This document shows, in pieces, positions 1 to 10,669 of a stretch of DNA of 64,000 nucleotides. A model generated the notes under the pieces. That model saw only the letters and a list, made by a program, of their open reading frames with translations. It ran no database searches and was not told the origin of the DNA. The DNA is from Colletotrichum lupini. Lineage: Eukaryota; Ascomycota; Sordariomycetes; Glomerellales; Glomerellaceae. The position numbers and the translations under genes are program-made. The stretch lies in NCBI RefSeq assembly GCF_023278565.1, contig NC_064673.1, forward strand, positions 496,001-560,000, given 5' to 3'. The first letter of the stretch is position 1; each line of letters begins with the position of its first letter.

Positions 1-20
1 GAGTTGCTTTGGCAGAGTTT

Positions 21-54
21 CTACGGCAGACTGCAAGAGGCACTCCGCTAAAAC
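21..54 (+). repeat. Left terminal inverted repeat
   Basis: The sequence begins CTACGGCAGACTGCAAGAGG and continues to the AAAAC ending at 54. Its reverse complement is found at 13009-13042 with a single A/G difference. Base composition is normal GC, unlike the RIP-mutated interior that begins right after it. TA at 22-23 is the presumed target duplication. Confidence 0.75.
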
Positions 55-2569
55 ACTTTTTTTATGTGTTAAAGTAGAAATCGTATTTTACGGTCACCCT
101 ATTACCTAGGATAGGGTCTAGACTAGTATAATAATTTATAAATAGGGGTTATAGAGATTTATAGCTTAAGAAATATTTTAATTTTATAATATATTAAACC
201 GTATAGTAGTATATAAAATCGCATAATATTATACTTTAATATAAAAGTTTTTCTTCTTTTTATAACTTTATTATAAAAATAAGTATTACTTTTTACCCTC
301 TTATAAATAAAAATTACTTTTTATTTAAGTTATTAAACTAATAGCTCGTTTATAAATATTATAATATAGATTTATAATAACTTCTAGTCTTTATATAAAA
401 CGTTATTAAACTAATCGACCTTACGATACCTCTTTATAAAGCTATTTTAAAACGACTAATTAATAATAATACTTATATAAGCTCTACCCTTTTTATATAA
501 TAAGAACGTATAAACGTATAAGCCTTAATATTAATAAAATCTCTTTTTATAAGCTTAAAAAAATAAAAACGAAGTATTTAATAAATAAAAAAGGAGCTAA
601 AGTAATTATTAATAATTAATATTTCTATTATATTATATAATATATCCTTTTTTAAAAACGAACTTAACGGTTTCTAAGTAACGACTTATATTAACGTCTA
701 AGTTATTAAGAAGTTTATTAAAAAAGTTTAATTTAATTACTTCTTAACGTTTATTTTATATTAAAATATAATACGATTTATTATTTTATATTTTATAATA
801 AATTAATAAATTTTTTTAATAGAGTAGATAGTATTTCTAATTAATATAAAGAATTTTTATAATATTTCAGAGTATTATAAAGTAGTATACGAAGCTATAA
901 GTTTAGAAAGATTCCTCTCTAAAACTACGATCTTATATAATAAAAAAAATTATTAACTTTTTATTATTTTTTAAACTAAAATTAAGTCGCTAGTTATTAA
1001 ACCTTAGTTAATAAAAAAAGGAAAAGGTTATATAAAGCTAATTATAACTAAAACTTTAAATAAAACGATATATAAAAATGTTCTAAAAACACGGCTTTTA
1101 ATAAGTATTAATATTAAACTAACGATAAAAATTAAAGAGAAATTGTTAGTTAAGTAAAAAAAGAAAATCGTTAAGAAGGAGGTAAAGGCTAAGAAAAAGG
1201 TTAAAAAGGATAAAAACGATAAGAAAGATAAGATTATAGTAGTTTAATAAGAAAATAAAGTTTACGATAGTAAATAACTTAGTATATTATAAGGATAAAA
1301 ACGAGTATTCTCGTTAATAAATAGTTTAGAGTAAATTATAATTATATTTATAATTCCTCTTTATCCTTAGTATCACTTATAATTACGAAGCTATTTAATA
1401 TTTTAAGATTAATTCTAAAGTTTTTAATTTTTATTTAACCTATATAATACTGCCCTATAGTTTACTAAGTAAAATAACTTCTAGTTAGAGCTTATTATAT
1501 ATATACTATTTTAAATAAATATAAAGATATTAATACGCTTTAAAATAAAAATAATTAGCCTCGCTAAACTTCGTATTTTTAGTTAATATAATTAGGGAGC
1601 CCTTAATAATTAAGGTATAAATTTATAAAGTAGCTTAAAGAAAATATGCGTTTAGATTATTATTATTTTAAATAGTATTTAATAATTATTAAACTTAGTC
1701 TTAGTTAATTAGCTATATAAAGTCTTATATAGTTCGTAACGTAGGTTAATAATATAGTTACTATAGCTAACTAAAAATAACGTAAGGGCGACCTTTTTAA
1801 TAACGAATTTAATAAGAGTTCTAAATTTATACGAAGTTAATAAAATTAGAACGAATTAGTAATATATATATAAATAGAAATATAATTTAGTTAGAGAGTA
1901 TATTTATATAAAATAGCCCTTAGAACTTAAGTAGTTAGAAGTATTTTTATAAATATAAGTATACTTATATATACTAAGATATATATTACTTACCCGCTAA
2001 TATACTAATTTACTTTAATAAAAACGATTTTATTAACTCTTAATTTTAACGTTATAAATACTTTTATTAAAGATTTAGTAATTACGGAATATAATTAGAC
2101 TTTTTATTATTAAATAGTGTTATAAAAAATAGTAATAAATACTAAATATAAAAACGGGTTCTTTCCCTTAATCTAAACAAACTCGTAATAATATAAATCC
2201 CTATTATTAAATAACGGTAAGATATTATATAAGTATATTCTAGGACGTATAAGTAAAACCCCCTATATAAAATTATATAATAAACCGTAAATAAGTATTA
2301 ATACTAATATAGATCTTAAATTTAAATAGTAAGAGCTTATCGTACGTATTTAAAGACTAAATATAATTTAGTCTAGGAGTTATAAACCCTTTATAATAGT
2401 ACTTTATTTTACTTAACTAATTTTAAACTTATTATAAAAAGGTTTTATAATATATAAAGTATAATTTATCTTAGCTAATAATATAAGCTTATTAGCGAAC
2501 TTATATATAAAAATACTCTTTATTATACCCTTTAGTACGGCGAGTAACCTTTAGTATATTAAAAAAGAA
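55..2569. other. TA-rich left arm of the outer element, no intact gene
   Basis: Every frame is broken by TAA and TAG. The only stretch that stands out is about 1130-1245 on the + strand, which is purine-rich and reads as a very lysine-rich segment (many AAG/AAA codons). It may be a coding relic. I cannot assign it to a transposase or any other family. Confidence 0.5.
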
Positions 2570-2574
2570 CTTTT

Positions 2575-2764
2575 TATAATAGATTCGGGATGCGGCCGGC
2601 GATAGGACGCCGATAACTTAGCGTCCAGTACACGGATCTTATTATAAAAGAACTTTCTAAGAAGTAGAGCTCTTACGAAGGACTCTATAAGCTTTAGTTT
2701 TATAATATACTTATACCTATATTATAGCCTCGCTAGTTAAGTACTCATAGCCTAATCTCTTATA
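2575..2764 (+). repeat. 5' LTR of Gypsy element
   Basis: 190 bases, beginning TATAATAGATTCGGG and ending CTCTTATA. The ends fit the TG..CA LTR rule after RIP changes (TG to TA, CA to TA). It matches the 3' LTR at 178 of 190 positions. Confidence 0.92.
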
Positions 2765-2899
2765 ATTCTAAAGCTTTTACTTTTATAAAGTAACTAATAT
2801 AAGTAATAATAAATTACGGAAACGAACGGAACGTTAACGAAACGACGCTTAGCCGTTAGTAAAGAGCCGTTAGCGCCGACGAGCTATAACTATCTAGAG

Positions 2900-4130
2900 T
2901 CGACTACTTAACCCTATTCCGTCCGGGAGAACGAGCCTACTATAAAGCAAGTCCTACCCGAATACTAGCGTTTATAGAAGAGCTAAACGAAAAAGATAAT
3001 TAAGGTAAATTACCCTCACGGGCTAGTCACCCTATTAATACCCCGAAGACCCTATTTGTTATAAACGGGGCGTTTATTAATAACCGATTATTAGACGCAC
3101 GAGGTTAAGGTGCGTATAAAAGCGCGGGTAGTACTAAGATAGCTAGTTTAGTAAACCCTATAGGCCTAATAATAACCTATTTTTATAAAACAATAGAAAT
3201 AATAGTTAAAGATCGAAACTAAGAACGGCGTCGATATAAGGAGCTTATTTAATAGCTTACCGAGCGGCCGGCAATACGTCTAGGTCAACGAGAATATAAA
3301 AAGCCTCTTTTTTATAACTATAAACCGATCGGAGAAGAGTTTACGAGTACCTAGGTAATAGACTAGATTATTATTATAGAAGTAGGTAATAAGCTTCGCG
3401 CAAAAAGCACTATAAAATAGCATATTAAATAGGCCCTATTTAAAATATCCCTATTACTATAAACGAAATAGCGTAATTACGAAAAGAGCCTCTAGGATCC
3501 CCTTTCCTAGGGCAACTTCTTAGCGTTTATTCGCTAATAATACGTAAACCCCGAGACTTAAAAACGGGAATACTATAAAGAGCTAAGGACGAAGAGGCTA
3601 AAAAAGAGCTAAACCCCTACTTAGTTCCTTACCGAGTAGTTAGCGATTTATTATAACCTAGGTATAGAAAATATAAAAAATTCGAAAATAGAGGTATACT
3701 AGTTCTTTTTTAAATTACTATTTTAGTTATAAGACGATCTAATTCGTTATAAAGTCTTAATTAAGAGAGCACGCGATATAGCCTACGAGGCTAATAAATT
3801 ATAGTTATTAAATCGGTAGAAGGGCGGCGACTAGTTATAAAAGGATAGTAAGAAAAGGCTATATTTATTATTAAAATAACTACGTCGAATGTCCCCCTTT
3901 TATAGAAAAAAGAGTAGGGAGAGCTCTAAGGGGCTAGGCTCTAGGGACTCGCTAGGAGTAATATTATAAAAGCCGTATAATAAGAGTACTCGCGCCGAGC
4001 TATTATAAAAGCGTCGTAATAGCAATATTAAGTACTTTACGTATAATAAAATAGGCTATATATTTAGTAAGTACTAAAAGAATAAGTCGGGAAGTAGGGG
4101 CGACGATAAGCTAACGTACCCCCGATCAAA
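2900..4130 (+). pseudogene. gag relic with zinc knuckle
   Basis: A + strand frame interrupted by TAA/TAG reads as a Gypsy capsid-like region (about 3440-3860) and ends in a retroviral-type zinc knuckle at 4033-4074. There the spacing C-x2-C-x4-H-x4-C is kept, but all three Cys and the His codons now read Tyr, exactly the TGY-to-TAY and CAY-to-TAY changes that RIP makes. The limits are approximate because the frame is broken. Confidence 0.7.
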
Positions 4131-4289
4131 GCTAACGTTAGTAACTATTTAACGGGTTACTACTAAGCCGAGAGTTATAGAGGTCGACTCGTTAAAAAAC
4201 GAGTAGGCGTAGGTAATATACTTAATACGCTTATACTAAGTATTAAGAGGGTACTAATAGGAATAATTACGAAGGGTAGGGCAATAGTT

Positions 4290-6150
4290 CTGCGAGGTAT
4301 TACTAAAAAGCTAGTAAAAGTTAATATAAATATATACTCCGAGATAGATATTATTAGCACTAGGCTCGTAACCTACTTAGGGTTAACCCCGGCTACTACT
4401 ATAGCTCCCTCGTTAAGGGACTTCTAAAATAAAGCCGTAGGCTAAGGGAAAGCTTACTAATTAACGCTCTTTTTTATTAACTACTATAAGTAACTAAAAA
4501 AGATTCGGTAACTATTCGCCGCAGTTAATAGGGATAAAGGAATAGCAGACCTCTTACTATCGCAACTATTAATAGGCTAAGAGGGCATTCGTATTAATAT
4601 AGCGACGAATATATAGTTATACGAGCCTATTTCGGTTACCGAACTAGAGGTAATAGCTCGTAATATCGTTAAGAATCGCGAGAGGGCGTATATATTATAT
4701 ATTACTATTATAAAAAGTATCGCGGGGGTAACGGAGACTAAACTACGAGGGGGTCTACCGCTAGAACTTTAATTAAAAGTAGAGACGTTTAACGAGTAGT
4801 TAGTAAAGGGACCGTAGTTATATAGCAGAATAGAATACTTTATCGACCTAGTTCCGGGTATTAAACTACCGTATAATCCTATCTATTTATTAAGCAAGAA
4901 ATAACTTAATAAGCTTCGCGCGTATATTACCGAGAACCTAGCGAACGGTTATATTATACTTTTAGTTAATAAGGCTAGGGCACTAATCCTCTTTGTATTA
5001 AAAAAGGACGGCACGCTACGCCTCTACGTAAACTACCGCGGGCTAAATAAAGTAATTATAAAAAATCGATACTTATTACTACTTATTAGCAAGCTCTTAA
5101 ATAGGCTTCGCAGAGCGAAATAGATCTTAAAAATAGATATTAGGGATGCCTACTACTATATCCGAATTAAAAAAAAAGACCGATAGAAAATAGCGTTCCG
5201 GAGCCGATACGGTTACTTCGAGTATATTATTATACCTTTTAGGCTAACGAACGCACCCGCGACGTTCTAAGCGTATATTTACTGAGCGCTCGCCGACTTA
5301 CTAAATACTTACTATATAGTATATATAAACGATCTAATAATCTACTTAATAATAAAAAAGTAGTATACGGAGGATATTAAGAAGGTCCTCCGACGTCTAC
5401 GTTTATACGGGCTTTTTATTAAACTATTAAAGTGCTCGTTCTATTAAAAGAGGGTCGAGTTCTTAGGTTATATTATTATACTAAAAGGAATCGAGATTAA
5501 CTCGTCGCGAGTACGAACGATCGCTAACTAAAAGGCGCTAGAGTCTATTAGGGATATCTAAGTATTCCTAGGGTTCTATAACTTCTATTAGAAGTTTATT
5601 ACTAAATACTCGGGCATCGTTATACCGATAATAGTATTACTAAAAATAGAAAAGGGGTAGATAAGGGACTTTTAGTAGACTAAGGAAGTAGACGAGGCGT
5701 TTAATTAGCTAAAAGTCGCTTTTACCTCGGTAACCGTACTTACGTATTAGAACCTATAACGTATAATATAAGTAGAAACCGACGCTTTAGTTAAAGCTAT
5801 CGCGGCAATCTTATTATAATAGGCTAATAAAAAATAGCGACTTATTACTTATTAGTTATAAAAGCTTACGGATACGGAGTAGCGATAGGCTACGGGCTAA
5901 TAAGAACTGCTCGCTATAATAAAAGGGCTAGAGCACTAAGCTTACTACTTCTAGGGCCTTTTATAAAAGTTCATAGTCCTAACGGATTACTAAGTACTTA
6001 AGGGAGTAATCGGCGCACCGGCGCGGGACCTTTAAAAAAAGCTCGCGAGGTAAGTATATAAACTATTAGTATTTAACTTTAACTTAGAATACTAGCTAAG
6101 GAAAACGAACCTAGCGAACGGTCTATTTAAAAAGCTAGACTATATAGAGG
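4290..6150 (+). pseudogene. pol relic: protease, reverse transcriptase, RNase H
   Basis: In one + strand frame with many TAA/TAG stops, a protease-like stretch lies near 4310-4380. Reverse transcriptase covers about 4940-5500; it includes the leucine-rich KKDGTLRL and NYRGLNK segments (5005-5055) and the catalytic box at 5322-5333. That box now reads Tyr-Ile-Asn-Asp, so the first catalytic Asp of the usual YxDD has become Asn. RNase H follows at about 5770-6100, with an ETDA segment near its start. The order and motifs are those of Ty3/Gypsy elements of filamentous fungi. Confidence 0.88.
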
Positions 6151-6739
6151 GAGAAGTACTTTATAAGAACGTCCTCCTTACGCTAGCTTAGAAGCTACGT
6201 CTTATTAGCGAACTACCGCCCGACGTCTAATAAAGGATAATTAGCCTAAAAAGATAAAATAATACTACTAAGGTATACGTTTAAGTAGTTAAAGCCTCCT
6301 TTTATAATCCCGGCTAGATATTAGCTAGCTCTAAGGACGGGGAATCCTCTCCCTTATATTAATAGCGTATTATAGGGCGTACTAATAAAATAGTAATAGT
6401 TATTATTATAATAACTCGAAGTAAAAAAGTAAGAGAGTTATTAGCGAACGTTCGTTAACGGTTTAGTAAGGATAAAGAGGAGTTAAATAGAGCTAGGGTT
6501 ATTATATTAGAATAGTACATTTTACGCCCCGTTATAAAAAAGCTTATAAAGGGCGAAACGGTATTCGCTTCTTATTTCTTACTAAAAACTAAGGAGCTCG
6601 TTAGAGGATTATAAACTAAAAACGAGTTTTATATATTATAATTAGCAAGAGTTTATACTACGGCTAGCGAGCTAAGAGTATATTCGCTTAACGAATAGGG
6701 TATACTATTTTTTAAAAAAAGACTTGTTATTCCTTAAGT

Positions 6740-7780
6740 AGAGTCTCTTTAGATAGAGATCCTTTACCGATATTACGACGACTATAGGGTAGGTTATATA
6801 GGAGCTACGAAAACTCTCGAGCTAATTTAGAGGAAGTTTTATTAGGAAGATATCTAACGAGATATCTAGGAATATATTAAGAACTATGAGTATTATTTAG
6901 GAGTTATAACCCTAAGATATAAGCCGTACGGGTAGCTATAGTTACTACTACTACCCTTATACCCATTTTAAAAAATATCTATAGATTTTATTACGGGGCT
7001 ATTGCTAAGCGCTCGTAGTAACGGCGTAGAGTATAATAGTATCGTAATTATTATTTATTATATAATAAAGTTCGCGAAGTTCTTATTTACTATTAAAATA
7101 CTTAACGTAGCATAAATAGTAAACATCCTATACTAAGAGGTCGAATATAAGTTCGGTATGCCTAAAAGTATTATTACGGATAGAGATAAGCTCTTTATAA
7201 GCGTATTTTAAGAAGAGTTCGCTAAGGAACGGGCGATACGTTACTAACTATTTATTACGTATTACTTATAGACGGACGGCTAAACGGAGCGAACTTATTA
7301 AATATTAAAAAAGTATTTAAGGATCTACGCCGAGGGCTCGCCGAATAGGTAAGTAGCGTAGCTAGAGGAGGCCGAGTTTATATATAATAATAGTTAATAC
7401 TCTACTATAAAAGTATCCCCGTATATAGTATTATATAGCTACTACCCTAGGTACGTTAAATATATACCTAATTATAAAGCTATAGTCTAGGGGGTTTGGG
7501 AAAGGGTCTAGAAAATTAGAGAGATTAGGGCCTAGGCTACGCGAGCGTAAGCATAAGCCTCTAAGAGCTAAGTAGCTTATTATAATAAAAAACATACCCT
7601 AAAGGAGTTTAATTACGGAGAAGTCGTCGGCCTATTAATAAAGAATATATAATTTAAGAATAATAAACTAGCGCCGAGATATATTAAAGTAGCGATAACT
7701 AAAAGGGTAGGGAAATAGGCTTACTAAGTATATTTACTAGAGTAATATCGGAAAATACATAATATTTTCTTAGTTTCCTA
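6740..7780 (+). pseudogene. pol relic: integrase
   Basis: The N-terminal HHCC zinc-binding region (about 6760-6910) is still recognisable, but its His and Cys codons are changed to Tyr. The core (about 6960-7470) keeps the SIDFITGL start, the KFGMPKSIITDRDKLF segment and the TDG stretch. Downstream (to about 7780) is a segment resembling the integrase C-terminal module of fungal Gypsy elements. Frequent TAA/TAG codons break the frame. Confidence 0.87.
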
Positions 7781-8289
7781 GCTTAAGCTATAAGGAAATT
7801 ACCGAACGGTCGGTAATTAAACGGCGAATCTCCCGGAGTTAAAGGACGAGTAAGACGTTTAGGAAGTTAAAAAAATCGTTATAATATAAGGCGAGGGAGG
7901 AAACTTACGATATCTTATTAAATAGGCTAGGTAGCCTACTAAGTATAATACGTAAGAGCTTATTAAATATTTTAAAGGGGTAGCAGAAGTAGTTAATAAA
8001 TTCGAACGCTATAAAAAAAGGGTATATATAAAATAGGATAATAAACGTTAAGTTCGCGGCAAAAGGTCGCCGAAGATAAGTTAATTAATAATATACTATA
8101 GAACCCTTTTTATCTAGCCTAGCGCAATCCTTAAAAAAAAGATATAGTATTATAACCCTTAGTAATACGTCGCCGAGAGATTACTAAGATCTAGCTATAT
8201 AAGAGGAGTAACTTACGTAATACTAGCGGTAGTAGTAGCGGCTCTAGCGTATACTTCTAAAGCTTAATAATTAGTAATAGTAGTCCGCT

Positions 8290-9790
8290 TAGTAAGTAAG
8301 AAGCGGGGAAGCTTCGTGCGCGTGCTCGGCTAATTACTTAGAATAAGGCCGTTAACCTTATTAATACTATAACGGGTAAGAGGGAGGTAGTTAAAATCGC
8401 GCAGAGTATTATATATATTAATAATAGCGGTTTATAAAGCGTTCGCTACTTAGTCGCCGTTAGAAGCTATAATAAGAGGCATAACGGGAGCTATAATAAG
8501 AGGTATAATAGGAGCTATAATAGGAGGTATAATAGAAGCTATAATAAGAGGCATAACGGGAGCTATAATAAAAGGCGGAGTAAGAGGCGAAGTAGGGGCC
8601 GTAACGCTATTATTATCAGTAACGGGTCGGGGACGGGGGACGTTATCCGAGGCGACGCTCTCGTAGTCCTAGTCGAGCTAAGGGACCTTAGTAATATTAA
8701 TATTCGTAAGGAACTTAGTAACGTCGAACTACTTATTACGACCCGCGGCTTTAACTTTAATATAAGTAATAGCCTCGTCGAGCCGTTATAGAGCTTTTAC
8801 TTAGAGCGAGAGGAGCGTAATACTAGCCTTATTAAGATCTAAAGTAATACGACTAAGGGCTAAGGTACCCTCGTTTATACTAAAGAGAGCGTTACGGGTA
8901 GGGGTCGGCGAGTTATTAACGTTAAAGCGGCGGCGCTTATTACGACGCTAAGAAAGAGAATTCTCTAAGTTACTACCGAGCTCCTTAAATTCGGTATCCT
9001 CGCACTAAGACTTATTAAACTTAAACCCAAAGTCGTCCCGCTCGTTATTATTATTAAGAACATAGTTAGTAATAAGAATATACTTCTTAGTAAGAGTCCG
9101 AGTCTCGGGACCGTAGGAAATAGGGGTAGCGCTATATATAGTAATAGTATAAGTAAGTACCTTATTTACTAAGAACTTAGTAACGCGTTTATAAAAAGTA
9201 GGGAAAATAAGAAACTCCTAGATATGCGTAATAGTAACGCCCTTAGGAGTCTCCTTATAGTACTAAGCTAGAGCGTTAAGGTTACTTTATAAAGCGGTCG
9301 CACGGCTATTATTACGAAAATAAGCCGGTTAGAAGCGACTAAGGCGGGAGATAATCTTAGTCTTATTATTAATATTAAGGATACTAGCCTAAGAAAAGAA
9401 ATCTAAGTTAGTAAGAAAAAAATTCGCTAAACGATTGCTAACGACTTATTATAATCGAAATTAATAAGTTTAAATACTCGTAGTTAGTAACGAGCTCTTA
9501 GAGAGTAGCCTATTTAAAGTAGACCTTTTTTACTTTATTACCTATCGACGGGTTAGCGATATAAGTAGCTACCTTTTCCTACGTATTAATAGCATAGCTA
9601 AAGGTATAGAGAACGTAGCTACGCTTATAGGAGTTAAGGCTACCCTACTCCTTAGTATCGCAAAACTCTATAAGGGTATTCTAAGTAAACTAGGCGGCGC
9701 TATATAACTCCTCGGGAACCTAAAAAATATCGTTAGCTAATATTTTAGTAACGGATTAGCGAGGACTCGACGACTTATAACAAAACACTT
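8290..9790 (-). pseudogene. Antisense coding relic between integrase and 3' LTR
   Basis: Read on the minus strand, roughly 9790 to 8290, the sequence has protein-like composition (Asn, Asp, Glu, Lys and Arg well mixed), interrupted only by stops that RIP could create. A segment with four consecutive Asn codons followed by ERDDFGFKF lies near 9010-9060. The relic ends in a Pro/Ile repeat encoded by the 24-base tandem repeat. At least one frame change (or an intron) lies near 9430. I do not recognise the family. Extra antisense ORFs are known in some Gypsy elements; whether this belongs to that class is an inference. Confidence 0.5.
8465..8584 (-). repeat. 24-base tandem repeat, five copies
   Basis: Five direct copies of a 24-base unit (AGCTATAATAAGAGG plus a variable 9 bases) lie head to tail. 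On the minus strand each unit encodes eight residues of the form I-I-A-P/S-x-x-P-L/P, so the array would be a proline/isoleucine octapeptide repeat in the antisense relic. Copies differ mostly by transitions. Confidence 0.85.
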
Positions 9791-10474
9791 TTTCTTATTA
9801 ATCTAATAAATAATATACTTAGTAACGTAAGCGCCGGTAATATAAATAAGCTCGTTAATATCGCAATATAAACTAGCTAAGTAGCGTATATAAAGAGTAC
9901 TACTATAGAGACTGCGGAAGCCCTTTTTAAAATTATACTCTATATTAAGTATATCCTAAATACGCAAAATAATAGACATTTTAACAGATACTTAGCGATA
10001 GTATAATAAGAGAGTCGTAATTAAGAAACGATACGGAATTAGAATATTATAAAAAGAAAAGTATAGTTATATAAGAAAGAATTCGTAAAACGGTCGCCGA
10101 ATAAAAAGAGGGAAAAAAAAGTAAATACGTAACTAGTAACGGACGAAAAATCTTTTACTATAATCGATAGCTTAATAATAATAATAACCGCGAGGTTAGG
10201 CGGGCTCTTATATATTACGACGGTTAGAATACTTTACTACGAATATATATTACTAACTTAGTAACTAATCGGCGCGCTATCGCTAAATAATAATAATAAA
10301 GTATCCGTTAGATAAGGAAATAGGAGTAATGCCTTGTTCCTAGGTAAAAAAGGATATTATTAACGCCTTACGGAATCTATTACGAATAACGACGTTAATA
10401 GCTTTATTATTAGCGTTAAAAGAAGATATTACGTAATGACTTTAGGGACTAAAGTTATATAAGGGGGGAGTAAT

Positions 10475-10664
10475 TATAATAGATTCGGGATGCGGCCGGT
10501 AATAGGACGCCGATAACTTAGCGTCTAGTACACGGATCTTATTATAAAAGAACTTTTTAAAAAGCAGAGCCTTTACGAAGGACTTTATAAGCTTTAGTCT
10601 TATAATATACTTATACCTATATTATAGCCTCGCTAGTTAAGTGCTTATAGCCTAATCTCTTATA
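10475..10664 (+). repeat. 3' LTR of Gypsy element
   Basis: 190 bases, colinear with the 5' LTR without gaps, with 12 transitions and no transversion. It is preceded by the AAGGGGGGAG polypurine tract and followed by the CTTTT target duplication. Confidence 0.92.
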
Positions 10665-10669
10665 CTTTT

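Larger units (their letters stand above)
2575..10664 (+). mobile_element. Ty3/Gypsy-type LTR retrotransposon, RIP-inactivated, full length
   Basis: Two 190-base LTRs (2575-2764 and 10475-10664) are flanked by a perfect 5-base target duplication, CTTTT (2570-2574 and 10665-10669). A polypurine tract lies at 10461-10470, just before the 3' LTR. Inside on the + strand the order is gag relic, zinc knuckle, protease, reverse transcriptase, RNase H, integrase: the Ty3/Gypsy order. Between integrase and the 3' LTR are about 2.3 kb of extra sequence with a minus-strand coding relic. The 12 LTR differences are all transitions, with no indels. The element therefore seems to have been mutated by RIP rather than by slow decay. 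It cannot encode functional proteins. Confidence 0.93.

Noticed and set aside
4175..4360. 61-codon minus-strand ORF in the retroelement
   Set aside because: It lies antisense to the protease region in RIP-mutated DNA; its hydrophobic composition is an artefact of AT-rich codons.
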